64,000 nucleotides of DNA from contig NC_021921.1 of assembly GCF_000470655.1 (NCBI RefSeq), forward strand, positions 372,001-436,000. Reading direction: 5' to 3'. The stretch comes from Halorhabdus tiamatea SARL4B. GTDB taxonomy: Archaea > Halobacteriota > Halobacteria > Halobacteriales > Haloarculaceae. Made by a program: the position numbers and the translations under genes. The notes under the pieces were generated by a model. It saw only the letters and a list, made by a program, of their open reading frames with translations, was not told where the DNA came from and did no database searches. Shown one piece after another: positions 27,886 through 36,789 of the stretch; positions within the stretch are counted from its first letter, which is position 1; each line of letters begins with the position of its first letter.

Positions 27886-28062
27886 TGTTGGTATCTCAGT
27901 CAATTGTTCACAAGGGAAACATAAATAGAACGGGGGTATTTCGGACTGACCGTCGAAAAGGTGACTGCCAGTTCGTCCCCGCGTGTTGGTGGCTTCACTC
28001 AGCGAGGACATCGACGCGGACACGACACAACGCCTAACCCGGACCCATCCCTCTCCGTGGAC

Positions 28063-28272
28063 ATGACCGAGTACACCACCGTCTCGATCCCGAAGGAACT
28101 CGCCGAGCGCGTCGAGACCACGATCGAGGGGACGAGTTTCTCCTCGACGAGCGACCTCGTCCGGTTTCTGCTCCGGAGCATCGTGATCCAGCACCAGCGG
28201 TCGGGCGAACTCACCGAGGCCGAATTCGAGGAGATCACCACCCAGCTACAGGACCTGGGGTACCTCGAGTAG
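28063..28272 (+). CDS. Ribbon-helix-helix (CopG-like) transcriptional regulator
   Basis: A 69-residue protein. The strand YTTVSIPKELAERVETTIEG followed by helix FSSTSDLVRFLLRSIVIQHQ is the classic ribbon-helix-helix DNA-binding dimer unit. The C-terminal helix (LTEAEFEEITTQLQDLGYLE) is acidic. It stands alone, and its stop is directly adjacent to the stop of the next, convergent gene. The target is unknown. Confidence 0.75.
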   Translation: MTEYTTVSIPKELAERVETTIEGTSFSSTSDLVRFLLRSIVIQHQRSGELTEAEFEEITTQLQDLGYLE

Positions 28273-28701
28273 TCACTCCAGGCGCTCTTCGGGCGGTTCG
28301 ACGTCGAGGAGGTGGAGATCCCGTGGCGTGCTATCGCGGTCAAACACGGCGATCGAATCCCGGTCCCACGGCGGCACCGCCACGAACAGTACTGCGTGGA
28401 AGTCGTCGGACTGGGCCGGTTCGAGTCGCCCGTCGGGATGCGAGACGAACCGCCCCTGGGTCTGGCCCGCGGGCGTCCCCAGATCGACGCCGAAAACGAA
28501 GTTCAGGGAACTGCCGGCGTCCGGGAGATACAGGTGGGTGAACACCGGCGTCTCGTCGGGCAGATCGAGCGCCGAGAAATCGCCGGCTGGCGTCACCGAG
28601 ATCGAGACCGTGGCTGGGTCCGGAGCGCGTTCCGCTGCCTGCTCTAAGAGGACGTCGACCAGTCCCTCGGTCGCGTAGATGGGCTCCGGATCGGTCGTCA
28701 T
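28273..28701 (-). CDS. Conserved haloarchaeal protein of unknown function
   Basis: A 142-residue soluble acidic protein with no motif I recognise. It is probably an alpha/beta fold (VSISVTPAGDF, LNFVFGVDLGT, FHAVLFVAVPPWD as strands). Its start overlaps the end of the MBL-like gene by four bases (ATGA type), so the two are co-translated and may act together. Confidence 0.6.
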   Translation of the reverse strand: MTTDPEPIYATEGLVDVLLEQAAERAPDPATVSISVTPAGDFSALDLPDETPVFTHLYLPDAGSSLNFVFGVDLGTPAGQTQGRFVSHPDGRLEPAQSDDFHAVLFVAVPPWDRDSIAVFDRDSTPRDLHLLDVEPPEERLE

Positions 28702-29372
28702 CCAAAGAGGAAGTCCTTCGCCGCGTCGAAATAGAGTGCTGGCGTCCGACGTCGCGCCCCGTCTAACGCGTCGGCCAGGGCGTCACTCGCCTCTGTCACG
28801 ACGGGTTCGCCGTGCCCGACGAGAATCCGTTCGGGATCGAACTCAGAGACGCGACGCGGTGGCCTGAGACGGAGCATCGGATGGACACCGAGGCGTTCGC
28901 TGCCCGTCCGGAAGTACGACGCCGTCCCGACTGCTTCGGGAATCACGAGCGTCCCCTCGTCTTCGTCGTACAGGGCGGCTTCTTGCCAGAACCGGGAGTT
29001 CTTGATCGGATAGACGGTGTAGGTGTCCGCGAGCGTCGTCCCGAAGCGCTCGACCGGTGCGGTCATCTCCTCGGCGACGCCGTCCATCCACTCGGGAATG
29101 TACACAGGGACGTCGTGTCGGAGTGCGATAGCGTCGGCGTCGCGCTTGTGGCGATCGAGGAGCACGACGACGCCGGCGACGTCTCCGACGTCTGCGAGAT
29201 GTTCGTCGAGTCCGTCGGCGTCGACGGGGTCGATCAGCCAGACGTCGCCGTCGGCGACCAGCGCGTGGCTCGCTCGCTGCATCGACTCCTCGGGATGGGC
29301 GATCCAGGTCGTCCCGCCCGCCCAGCGGTCGTCTGGATCGAAAGCCGCTTCGCCCGTAGTTTTGAGTGGCAT
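28698..29372 (-). CDS. Degenerate metallo-beta-lactamase-fold protein
   Basis: A 224-residue protein. VWLIDPVDADGLDEHLADVGDVAGVVVLLDRHKRDA follows the MBL-fold order, but the HxHxDH zinc motif is replaced by LLDRHKRDAD. The second half has ILVGHGEPV, the usual last-His segment. Metal binding is therefore probably reduced or lost. Overlaps the next gene by four bases. Confidence 0.6.
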   Translation of the reverse strand: MPLKTTGEAAFDPDDRWAGGTTWIAHPEESMQRASHALVADGDVWLIDPVDADGLDEHLADVGDVAGVVVLLDRHKRDADAIALRHDVPVYIPEWMDGVAEEMTAPVERFGTTLADTYTVYPIKNSRFWQEAALYDEDEGTLVIPEAVGTASYFRTGSERLGVHPMLRLRPPRRVSEFDPERILVGHGEPVVTEASDALADALDGARRRTPALYFDAAKDFLFG

Positions 29373-29462
29373 ACTCGCCAGTAGGGGCTCTGCAGGTATA
29401 AACCGTCAGTCCGCGGACAAACGTGCCGCGCGGGGTTCGGCATGCTGGCCAGTATCGGTCGG

Positions 29463-29762
29463 TCACTCGAGTCGATCTGTGTCGATCTCGACATAGGGTG
29501 GCGTCACAACGAGGAAGCCACGGAAGTGCATCAGGCTCCCGCCTGCATCGCGAACGTCCCGGGCGAAGCCAGCGGCCTGTTCGTTGACGTCGCCGTCGAC
29601 GTGCAATACCAAGACTGCACCGCTCTCGACGAGTTCGACCCACTCCCCGTCGGGCGTCGTCCCGTCGAGGATGTCGAGCACGACGCGCCCCGCGGGAGAC
29701 TCACCGTCCTCGTCCGGCAACTCCGATTCGACCGCACCCAGATCTAGATCGAACTCACTCAT
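29463..29762 (-). CDS. Conserved haloarchaeal protein (DUF5779-like)
   Basis: A 99-residue protein with core GRVVLDILDGTTPDGEWVELVESGAVLVL and MHFRGFLVVTPP, matching the haloarchaeal family I recall as DUF5779. It is soluble and acidic, of unknown function. It precedes the MBL-like gene on the same strand by 90 bases. Confidence 0.65.
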   Translation of the reverse strand: MSEFDLDLGAVESELPDEDGESPAGRVVLDILDGTTPDGEWVELVESGAVLVLHVDGDVNEQAAGFARDVRDAGGSLMHFRGFLVVTPPYVEIDTDRLE

Positions 29763-29861
29763 GTGTCTCAGTGGGTGAGGAGACGGTAAAAATCCACGCG
29801 CTCACGACGACTCACTGATTCGGGGTGGCGTCGTCCGCCGAGCAACGCATCTCCCAATCTG

Positions 29862-30656
29862 TCAGCCGTCGTTCCAGACAGCAAAGTCGGGGTCGACAGT
29901 CCGATACCGGTCCTCGACAGCGTCGAGTCGGTCGACGACGGGTGGCGGCAACTCGACGTCGAGTGCTCTGCGGTTGCTCTCGATGTGTGCCGGTGTTGCG
30001 CTCCGGGGGGTCGGGACAATGTCCTTTTCGTGTAACCAGGCGAGAACGGTCGTGGCGACGGTCTCGTCGATTTCAGCCGCAATTGCGGTCAATTCTGTGT
30101 GATCGAGCAACGCCCCACGACCGAGCGGAGAGTACGCGACGAGTTGCGTGTCGTGATTGGCCGCATCTGCTCGGAGCGCTGCTTGGGGGCAGAGCGGATG
30201 ACACTCGACCTGGTGGGCCCGGATCGGGTCGTCGAGGATCGTGCGTGCCTCGTCGAGCAACGCCGGCGAGAAGTTCGACACGCCAATGGCGTCGATCAAC
30301 CCGTCGTCCCGGAGGGTCTCCAGCGCCGGCAGGGTTTGTTCGGGATCGTAGGTGTCCCGAGGCCAGTGGACGTACAACAGGTCCACCCGATCGAGACCCA
30401 GGCGATCCAGACTCTCCTCGGTCGTGGTTCGGACGGCGTCCGGGGTGAGGTTCCCAGGAGCGAGTTTCGTCGCGACGACGACGTCCTCGCGTGGGACGTC
30501 GCTCTCCGCTAACCCGGCACCGACAGCGCGCTCGTTATCGTACATCTGTGCGGTGTCGAGGAACCGATAGCCGGCGTCGAGTGCCGTCCTGACCGCCCGA
30601 CGACACGCGTCGGCGTCAGTCGGTGTCCCGAGTCCGATTGCCGGGAGATTTTCCAT
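29862..30656 (-). CDS. Aldo/keto reductase
   Basis: A 264-residue NAD(P)H-dependent oxidoreductase of the AKR (beta/alpha)8 family. The catalytic tetrad is visible: Asp in FLDTAQMYDNE with Tyr in the same motif, Lys in VVATKLAP and His in LYVHWPRD. GVSNFSPALLDEA and PTPRSATPAHIESN (cofactor 2'-phosphate region) follow. It is most like the 2,5-diketogluconate reductase group; the substrate is unknown. It diverges from the methyltransferase gene. Confidence 0.88.
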   Translation of the reverse strand: MENLPAIGLGTPTDADACRRAVRTALDAGYRFLDTAQMYDNERAVGAGLAESDVPREDVVVATKLAPGNLTPDAVRTTTEESLDRLGLDRVDLLYVHWPRDTYDPEQTLPALETLRDDGLIDAIGVSNFSPALLDEARTILDDPIRAHQVECHPLCPQAALRADAANHDTQLVAYSPLGRGALLDHTELTAIAAEIDETVATTVLAWLHEKDIVPTPRSATPAHIESNRRALDVELPPPVVDRLDAVEDRYRTVDPDFAVWNDG

Positions 30657-30757
30657 GGCGTCACTCGGTGGGGCGACGGCATAAGGCGTTCCCCGTGGCG
30701 ACAGCGCATCTGGACGGCGTTCCCCAGGTCTTTACGTTCCGGTCCCGACCGAGAAGT

Positions 30758-31372
30758 GTGGACCCTGACACAGTTCGCCACGAGTGGGCCGATCGCTCCG
30801 GCGAGTACTCCCCCGAATATTACGCACACTACGGGCCGAACGACACGAGCGAGGCGATCCGGGCGACCGTCGACCGGTATCTGTCCGACGAGGCGGCCGT
30901 CCTCGAAATCGGCTGCTCTTCGGGTCGTCACCTCGCACACCTCCTCGAAGGAGGCTACACTAACCTGACTGGGGTCGAGGTCAACGACGACGCCTTCGAC
31001 GTGATGGCGGAGTCCTACCCTGAACTCGCGAGTCAGGGCACGTTCTATCACGACACCATCGAAGCGGTGGTCGAGGACTTCGCGGACGGACAGTTCGACG
31101 CTGTCTTCGCCGTCGAGACGCTCCAGCACATCCACCCGGACTCGACGTGGGTGTTTGACGAACTGGTCCGGATCACCGACGACCTCCTCGTCACTGTCGA
31201 AAACGAAGGTGACAGCGACGGGACCGCCGAACCGGACGTGACGTACGTCTCCGAGGACATCCCGCTCTATCACCGCGACTGGCATCGCGTCTTCACCGAT
31301 CGCGGGCTGGTCGAGGTCGACGCCGTCGTCGGCGAGCGGGATACCCGGCGGACGTTCAGAACTGAAGGGTGA
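30758..31372 (+). CDS. SAM-dependent methyltransferase
   Basis: A 204-residue class I methyltransferase. Motif I is AAVLEIGCSSGRHLAHLLEGG, and acidic loop VEVNDDAF and motif IV FDAVFAVETLQHIHPD follow. The substrate is unknown. GTG 30758 is chosen because TTTACG lies about 28 bases upstream, making the message leaderless; a longer in-frame start at 30623 overlaps the divergent gene. Confidence 0.75.
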   Translation: MDPDTVRHEWADRSGEYSPEYYAHYGPNDTSEAIRATVDRYLSDEAAVLEIGCSSGRHLAHLLEGGYTNLTGVEVNDDAFDVMAESYPELASQGTFYHDTIEAVVEDFADGQFDAVFAVETLQHIHPDSTWVFDELVRITDDLLVTVENEGDSDGTAEPDVTYVSEDIPLYHRDWHRVFTDRGLVEVDAVVGERDTRRTFRTEG

Positions 31373-31374
31373 TT

Positions 31375-32088
31375 TTACTCCTCGGCAGTGGCGCGACCGT
31401 CCTCGGCGTACTCCTTGGCAGCGTAGCCGACGGCGACGCCGACAGCGAGTGCAATGGCGGCCGTGATGCCGAGGCCGACCGCCGAGGTCACGCCGTCGAC
31501 GATGAGGTAGACGATCTCGAGATTGATGCCGAGCATGTCGAGTCCGATGACGGCGACGAAGAAGTACAGGATCGCCCTGACGCCGGCCGTGACCCACGCG
31601 CCGTAGTCACTGGTCTGGACTGCCTCGGACGCAGCGGTCTGGTCGGCTGCGTACTCCGCGACGACGATGCCGACCAGTATGACGCCCAAGCCGGCGAGTG
31701 CCCGCGGGAGATACTCGATCAGCGCGCGCAGCCACTCCTCGAGGATCGCAAAGCCGACGTACCGGACCGCGATGAACGCGGCGAAGACGACGACGTAGTA
31801 TTTGACGACGACGCCGAGTGCACTCGCCAGCGACCCGTCCTCTCCGAGGAACGATTCGATCGGCGAGTCGACGAAGACGTCGGCCAACCCGACCTGGCGA
31901 CCGAGTTTTTCGGCCACGCTGCCGAGCACTCCGCCCAGGAACACGCCGACAGCCAGAATGATCACCGCGCCGACGATCCCCGGAAGCTCGGCGATGAGTG
32001 CGTTGATCGCCGACTCCCAGGAGGCAACGAAGCGATCGACGAAAAGCGGTACCGTCTCGATACTCTCGAACGCAACACTGGATAGCAT
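31375..32088 (-). CDS. Membrane protein with MscS-type conserved TM helices
   Basis: A 237-residue protein with about five hydrophobic segments. The repeat around LPGIVGAVIILAVGVFLGGVLGSVAEKL and YLPRALAGLGVILVGIVVAEYAAD is the conserved TM helix module (PF05552-like) of small-conductance mechanosensitive channel relatives. The beta domain of true MscS is missing. It probably affects membrane tension or ion permeability, but this is inferred. Confidence 0.7.
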   Translation of the reverse strand: MLSSVAFESIETVPLFVDRFVASWESAINALIAELPGIVGAVIILAVGVFLGGVLGSVAEKLGRQVGLADVFVDSPIESFLGEDGSLASALGVVVKYYVVVFAAFIAVRYVGFAILEEWLRALIEYLPRALAGLGVILVGIVVAEYAADQTAASEAVQTSDYGAWVTAGVRAILYFFVAVIGLDMLGINLEIVYLIVDGVTSAVGLGITAAIALAVGVAVGYAAKEYAEDGRATAEE

Positions 32089-32162
32089 ACGGACGAGTTG
32101 TGCAGAGGGAGAGATATTAAAGTTTTACAATTCAGTGTGTCAGAAGTAAGTCACACCACGAG

Positions 32163-33188
32163 TCAGGTTCGCTCGTTTCCGATCACCCGGTGCAAAAACT
32201 GTCCAATCGCATCGGGCCCGGCCGGTGGAACGCCGTCGAGTCCGCCCGCTCGCTTTCCCGTGCTCTCAGCGACGTGAGCCGTCGATGTGATCGACTGCGA
32301 AGGCCGGGGCGTTCCCGTCAGCCGTTCCATCGCCGAGCGCTCGCTGTCCGCGCCGAAGACGTGGCCCATGTCGTGGAGTTCGTAGACGGTCGCGTCGACG
32401 TGGGCGTCGGCGAGAGCGTCGGCGAGCAGTTCGGTCTGGTCGACCGGGACGACATCGTCGGCCTGTCCGTGCATCACGAGGAACGGTGGTGTCGTCTCCG
32501 AGACGTACGAAATCGGGCTCGCCAGCCGCGCTTTCTCGAGGTTCTCCGAGACGATGCCACCGATCAGGAGCGATTCGAGGCCGTCACCGTCGAGTTCGCG
32601 GAGATCACTGACACCGTACCAGTCGACGACGGCCTGGACGCGCCCGGACTGCTCGGGTGCGACGCGCTTTTCGACCGCCTCGGCCGGATAGACGTCACCT
32701 GCGAGGTCGGTGACGTCTTCTAGCGCTCCCGCGAGGGCCGCCAGGTGACCGCCGGCGGAGGCTCCCCAGATCGCCACCTCGTCGGCATCGAACCCGTACG
32801 TCTCGGCATTGGCGCGCAACCACCTGATGGCGGCCTTCACGTCGAGAATCTGGGCCGGGAAGACGCCTCGCGGCGTCGGGTTGTCGGGGGCGGGATCGAA
32901 CGGCGAGTCCTCGGGAATCGGGGCCAGCCGGTAGCTCACACTCGCGAATGCGACGCCCCACTCGGCGGCATACCGCTCCAGATCGGGGGTGTTCGCGCGC
33001 GTCGCGTAGGCCCACCCGCCGCCGTGGACGTAGACGACCAGCGGCGGGTCGTCGATTTCGGGAACGAACAGATCGAGTTTCATCGCCCCCGCGTCGCGTT
33101 CCGCGTAGGTGACGCCCTGGTGTGTTTCGACAGGGTTACTTCCGTTTGTCGGCTCCTCCTCGGTCGGCTCACTGTCGGATCGCGGCAT
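32163..33188 (-). CDS. Alpha/beta hydrolase, esterase/lipase of the HSL/BD-FAE type
   Basis: A 341-residue protein. The oxyanion-hole motif VYVHGGGWAYATR, nucleophile elbow WGASAGGHLAAL, acid in LVMHGQADDVVP and base in ELHDMGHVFGAD complete the triad. The C-terminus (about 50 residues, SITSTAHVAE onward) is low-complexity. It is likely a carboxylesterase on small acyl esters. There is no signal peptide. Confidence 0.85.
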   Translation of the reverse strand: MPRSDSEPTEEEPTNGSNPVETHQGVTYAERDAGAMKLDLFVPEIDDPPLVVYVHGGGWAYATRANTPDLERYAAEWGVAFASVSYRLAPIPEDSPFDPAPDNPTPRGVFPAQILDVKAAIRWLRANAETYGFDADEVAIWGASAGGHLAALAGALEDVTDLAGDVYPAEAVEKRVAPEQSGRVQAVVDWYGVSDLRELDGDGLESLLIGGIVSENLEKARLASPISYVSETTPPFLVMHGQADDVVPVDQTELLADALADAHVDATVYELHDMGHVFGADSERSAMERLTGTPRPSQSITSTAHVAESTGKRAGGLDGVPPAGPDAIGQFLHRVIGNERT

Positions 33189-33253
33189 TCGTGACTGACC
33201 ACGAACACACGAACCTTGTAGTTCGGGGTTCGACTCGGCGGTTCGCTTGTCCG

Positions 33254-33886
33254 CTACAGCACACCCTCGCTTTCCAGGATATCCCGGAGTTCGGCCATCG
33301 ACTCGACGACGACGTCACAGGCAGGCTCGACGGCAGGTTTCGGATCGAATCCCACGGCGAGGCCGGCGACTTCGAGCATCGGCAGGTCGTTCGCGCCGTC
33401 GCCGACGGCGACCGTTCGGTCCATCGACACGCCGCGCTCGGCCGCGAAGTCCGCGAGGGCGTCGTCTTTCGTCCCTTCGATCAGCGGCCCCTCGACCTCG
33501 CCGGTGAGTTTCCCGTCCTCGACCGGCAGGCGATTCGAGACGATCGTGTCGACGGTAACGCCCTCGTGCTCCAGGGCGGCAGCGACGCCCCGCTCGAATC
33601 CGCCGGTGAAGATCGCAACCGTGACGCCAGCCGCCCGGAGGGCCTCGATCACGTCGGCCGCCCCGGGGCGGAGATGGACCTGCTCGAAGGCCTCTCGTGC
33701 CCGCTCGTCCTCGAGCCCTTCGAGCAGCGCACACCGCTCCCGGAGGCTCTCGGCGTACTCGATCTCGCCGCGCATGGCCCGTTGGGTGATCTCGTCCATG
33801 CGCTCGGTGACGCCACACTGCTCGGCGAGGAAGGTCGTCATTTCGTCTGACGACAGCGTCCCGTCGAAGTCGAAGGCAACGATCAT
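33254..33886 (-). CDS. serB: Phosphoserine phosphatase
   Basis: HAD-family phosphatase making serine from phosphoserine. It has 210 residues: motif I FDFDGTLSSDE, motif II FTGGFERGV, a Lys motif GTKDDAL and motif III VGDGANDLPMLEVAG. The ATG at 33884-33886 starts the catalytic motif; the longer upstream frame is not SerB-like. It is transcribed singly. Confidence 0.88.
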   Translation of the reverse strand: MIVAFDFDGTLSSDEMTTFLAEQCGVTERMDEITQRAMRGEIEYAESLRERCALLEGLEDERAREAFEQVHLRPGAADVIEALRAAGVTVAIFTGGFERGVAAALEHEGVTVDTIVSNRLPVEDGKLTGEVEGPLIEGTKDDALADFAAERGVSMDRTVAVGDGANDLPMLEVAGLAVGFDPKPAVEPACDVVVESMAELRDILESEGVL

Positions 33887-34033
33887 GCCCGTCGTTTGGC
33901 GAGCCCCGTTTTCAAAGGTCCCGGTTCGGGCTGGCCGACCCGATCGGGGCGAAAACAGCCGCCGCCGCTCTGTGCCACCACGAATCTGCGACGGTCGGAG
34001 CATCACGGACAGCTTAGGCACTTCTAGTATTGT

Positions 34034-34198
34034 ATGTCTCAAACACGACTCTGTATGCCAGAACCCGACGAAACCCAGGGCATTCCGTTGATCGGTGACC
34101 AGTTCCCGGACCTCGAGGTCGAGACGACTGAGGGGACGATTTCGCTCCCTGACGACTACGAGATGTACGACTGGTGGTTCACGCTGAAAGACGAATAA
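34034..34198 (+). pseudogene. Peroxiredoxin remnant with internal deletion
   Basis: A 54-residue ORF. Its first part ([19 protein letters not shown], then SLPDDYE) matches the N-terminus of archaeal Prx6/AhpC-type peroxiredoxins, and its last residues ([10 protein letters not shown]) match their C-terminus. The roughly 150-residue middle, including the peroxidatic Cys, is missing. The junction, at about 34158-34170, has TACGA on both sides, which suggests deletion between short direct repeats. The reading frame survives but the product cannot be a peroxidase. A complete one is encoded at 62.5 kb. Confidence 0.65.
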
Positions 34199-34225
34199 CG
34201 ACCCCACCGAAGCAGTAACGCGCGC

Positions 34226-34924
34226 CTATTCGGATTCGGTGACGATCGCCTCGAAGTTCCCGAAGACCTGTCGTGCGTCGGCCGTTCGTGCGTGATTCTC
34301 CGGTGTGATCGAAGCCAGCACCGACTCGAGTCGGTCGGCGTCGATCTCGCCCTCCTTGTTCTGTACCACCCAGCGTGCGGTCTCGACGTCGTACTCCGGG
34401 TGGAACTGGACACCGTAGGCGTCGCCGACGGCAAACGCCTGGACGCCACGGCCGTTTTCGGCCAGCCGGGTCGCTCCCGCCGGCAGTTCGCTAACAGCGT
34501 CGGAGTGACTCTCGAAGGCGACGAAGGATTCCCCGACGCCCTCGAAAAGCGCGCTCACCCGTACGCGTTCGACGGTCGAATACCCGAGTTCGTACGCCCC
34601 AGTCGCCTCGACGCGCCCGCCGAGTGCGCTCGCGAGCAACTGGTGGCCCCAGCAGACGCCGAGGACGGGAACGTCCGCCTCGACGGCCTGGTCGATCCAC
34701 GCCTCGACCGCCTCGATCCAGCGCCGGTCCTCGTAGACGGCGACCTGCGAACCCGAGATCACGACGCCGTCGTGGCCCCTCCCGTCGTCAGCGGGCTCCG
34801 GGGGTAACTCGCCCTCGCTGACCTTGTACGTCGAGACCGGGACGTCGAGGACTCGCCGGAAGTTGTCCGCGGCCGGCGTCGACCCGATCGAAGCATCCAG
34901 CAGCGCGAGTGACGGCTCGTCCAT
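34226..34924 (-). CDS. Class I glutamine amidotransferase-like protein
   Basis: A 232-residue protein. The nucleophile Cys is in VLGVCWGHQLLASALGG, and the His-Glu pair in YGVQFHPEYD, so the triad is complete. The layout is that of stand-alone GMP-synthase-like GATase proteins. It probably hydrolyses glutamine or a related amide; the partner is unknown. ATG 34922-34924 (MDEPSLALLDASIGST) is chosen; ATG 34951 would add nine residues. Confidence 0.82.
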   Translation of the reverse strand: MDEPSLALLDASIGSTPAADNFRRVLDVPVSTYKVSEGELPPEPADDGRGHDGVVISGSQVAVYEDRRWIEAVEAWIDQAVEADVPVLGVCWGHQLLASALGGRVEATGAYELGYSTVERVRVSALFEGVGESFVAFESHSDAVSELPAGATRLAENGRGVQAFAVGDAYGVQFHPEYDVETARWVVQNKEGEIDADRLESVLASITPENHARTADARQVFGNFEAIVTESE

Positions 34925-35043
34925 ACTATTGAATGAGTCGTACAATTCCATAGGCGTTGTGCTCGCGGCGACCGCTATCGTGCGCGTGATCGTCCGCTCG
35001 CCGGGTCGCAAGGACTTTGCCCGCGCCGGGTGGAGCCTTCGCC

Positions 35044-35541
35044 ATGACCGACGTCCATCCGGACCAGCGCGTCGCGGTCCTGGCCGACTCACAGAACCTC
35101 TATCACACTGCTCAGAGCCTCTATCAACAGAATATCGACTACGAGGAACTCCTCGACGCAGCCGTTCGGGACCGAAGGCTCACGCGAGCGATCGCCTACG
35201 TCATCCGGGCGGACGCCGACGACGAGGAGCGGTTTTTCGACGCCTTGGAGGACATCGGCTTCGAGACGAAGGAAAAAGACATCAAGACGTTCGCCGACGG
35301 CTCGAAGAAGGCCGACTGGGACGTGGGGATGAGCCTCGACGCCGTGACGCTGGCTCCCCACGTCGACACGATCGCGCTGTGTACCGGCGACGGCGACTTC
35401 GCCCGACTGGTCACCCACGTCAGACACGAGGGCGTCCGCGTCGAGGTGCTGAGCTTCGGGGAGTCGACGTCGGAGGAGCTCCTCGACGTTGCCGAGGACT
35501 ACACCGATCTGAGTGAGGATACCGAACGCTTCTTGCTTTAA
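35044..35541 (+). CDS. NYN-domain (LabA/DUF88) putative RNase
   Basis: A 165-residue PIN-like NYN protein. Acidic metal-site residues are in VLADSQNLYHTAQ, WDVGMSLDAVTLA and LCTGDGDFARLV. Such proteins are predicted RNA nucleases. It diverges from the amidotransferase gene. Its tail (EELLDVAEDYTDLSEDTERFLL) is conserved in haloarchaea. Confidence 0.85.
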   Translation: MTDVHPDQRVAVLADSQNLYHTAQSLYQQNIDYEELLDAAVRDRRLTRAIAYVIRADADDEERFFDALEDIGFETKEKDIKTFADGSKKADWDVGMSLDAVTLAPHVDTIALCTGDGDFARLVTHVRHEGVRVEVLSFGESTSEELLDVAEDYTDLSEDTERFLL

Positions 35542-35717
35542 ACAGGACGTTCTTCGCCGGCCGTGCCGACCAATAGTGTCCCGGCCGCCAGCCCGATCGC
35601 GGCGATTCCGGCGACGACGGTCGGAATCACGTCCGTGACACCGATTCCGAGGATGATCGCCGCCGAGAGCACGACCAGCACGAATCCACCACGTTCCCTG
35701 AGCGCGTTTGCAGTCAT
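35538..35717 (-). CDS. Small two-helix membrane protein
   Basis: A 59-residue protein with two hydrophobic helices (FVLVVLSAAIILGIGVT and TVVAGIAAIGLAAGTLLVG). The ATG at 35715-35717 is preceded by TTTAAG about 28 bases upstream, a leaderless promoter. It overlaps the NYN gene end by four bases, convergently. The function is unknown. Confidence 0.6.
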   Translation of the reverse strand: MTANALRERGGFVLVVLSAAIILGIGVTDVIPTVVAGIAAIGLAAGTLLVGTAGEERPV

Positions 35718-35869
35718 TGGCCGGCTATTTCGTCGGGGACGGCTTAAATCGAGCCGTACCCGTGGTCGCTTGCCGTCTCGTTCACCGTTCACAGCGAACG
35801 CCTTCGTCCACTGCTATGCTCGCCACCGGATAGGAGGGATTATGGGTGCCTGTGCCCGAGACGGGGCTA

Positions 35870-36331
35870 ATGGACGAGTGGACCCGCTTGCGACAGATCG
35901 CGGACTATCAGTTCGGTGCCGGCGCGGGCGAAGCGCTGTTCGGTGAGCCCGCGGCGTTGACGGTCACCAGATCGAAGTCGGGCCGGCCGCGGCAGGTCCA
36001 GGCGGCCGATGGGCGTCTGGTCTCGCTGGGACTCGACGGCCGGTTCACACTGGGGCTCGCCGGCGGCCGACGACTCCGAGAAATCCTTGACGCGCCCAGT
36101 GGTCGGGTCGTCGTCGGCGAGGAGAGCGACCCGTTCGTTCGCGAGGGTCGAAACGCCTTCGCGAAGTTCGTACTCGATGTCGGTGAATCGATCCGATCCG
36201 CCGACGAAGTCCTCGTGGTCCGCGAGGACGACACCCTCCTCGGCGTCGGTCGGGCCGAACTCCCGGCGGCGGCGATGGCCGACCTCGCGAGTGGCGTCGC
36301 CGTTTCGGTTCGGGACGGGGCCGGCAAATAG
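35870..36331 (+). CDS. PUA-domain protein
   Basis: A 153-residue protein. The N-terminal segment [19 protein letters not shown] and the C-terminal PUA domain ([49 protein letters not shown]) are as in archaeal stand-alone RNA-binding PUA proteins. It is followed by the NAC and TrmI genes, the order I know from other haloarchaea, so it probably belongs to RNA modification or translation. ATG 35870 is used; GTG 35846, with GGAGGG upstream, is an alternative. Confidence 0.8.
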   Translation: MDEWTRLRQIADYQFGAGAGEALFGEPAALTVTRSKSGRPRQVQAADGRLVSLGLDGRFTLGLAGGRRLREILDAPSGRVVVGEESDPFVREGRNAFAKFVLDVGESIRSADEVLVVREDDTLLGVGRAELPAAAMADLASGVAVSVRDGAGK

Positions 36332-36405
36332 GTCGGTGGACGCGTGAAACAGACTCACGAGGGGACGTCGCCAGGCTTTTGATCGCCCGTCCCGGATCGG
36401 GGAGT

Positions 36406-36789
36406 ATGTTTGGCGGAGGCGGCGGGGGTCTCAACCCGCGCAAGATGAAGCAGATGATGGAACAGATGGGGATCGACCTCGAGGACATCGACGCCGAAGA
36501 GGTCGTCATCAGGACGCCCGACGAGGAACTCGTCTTTTCGGACGCCGAGGTCCAGCGCATGGACGCTCAGGGTCAACAGACCTACCAGGTCGTCGGCGAA
36601 CCCGAGTCCCGCGAGCGCGGCGCTGGCGGTGACGCCGCAAGCGCGAGCGAAGACGACGGCGGGGACGCCATCCCCCAGGAGGACGTCGACATCGTCGTCC
36701 AGCGGGCAGACGTCGGCGAGGACGCGGCCCGCGAGGCACTCGAGGAGGCCGAGGGCGATCTCGCGGCCGCGATCGCCAGCCTCGAGTGA
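36406..36789 (+). CDS. nac: Nascent polypeptide-associated complex protein (archaeal NAC)
   Basis: Ribosome-associated chaperone binding emerging chains. It has 127 residues: N-terminal [20 protein letters not shown], a NAC beta-barrel ([35 protein letters not shown]), an acidic linker, and a C-terminal UBA domain ([38 protein letters not shown]). The stop overlaps the start of trmI (GTGA), so they are co-translated. Confidence 0.93.
   Translation: MFGGGGGGLNPRKMKQMMEQMGIDLEDIDAEEVVIRTPDEELVFSDAEVQRMDAQGQQTYQVVGEPESRERGAGGDAASASEDDGGDAIPQEDVDIVVQRADVGEDAAREALEEAEGDLAAAIASLE

Noticed and set aside
34034-34198. A functional small peroxiredoxin or redox peptide
   Set aside because: The peroxidatic Cys region is absent; only the family's two ends are left.
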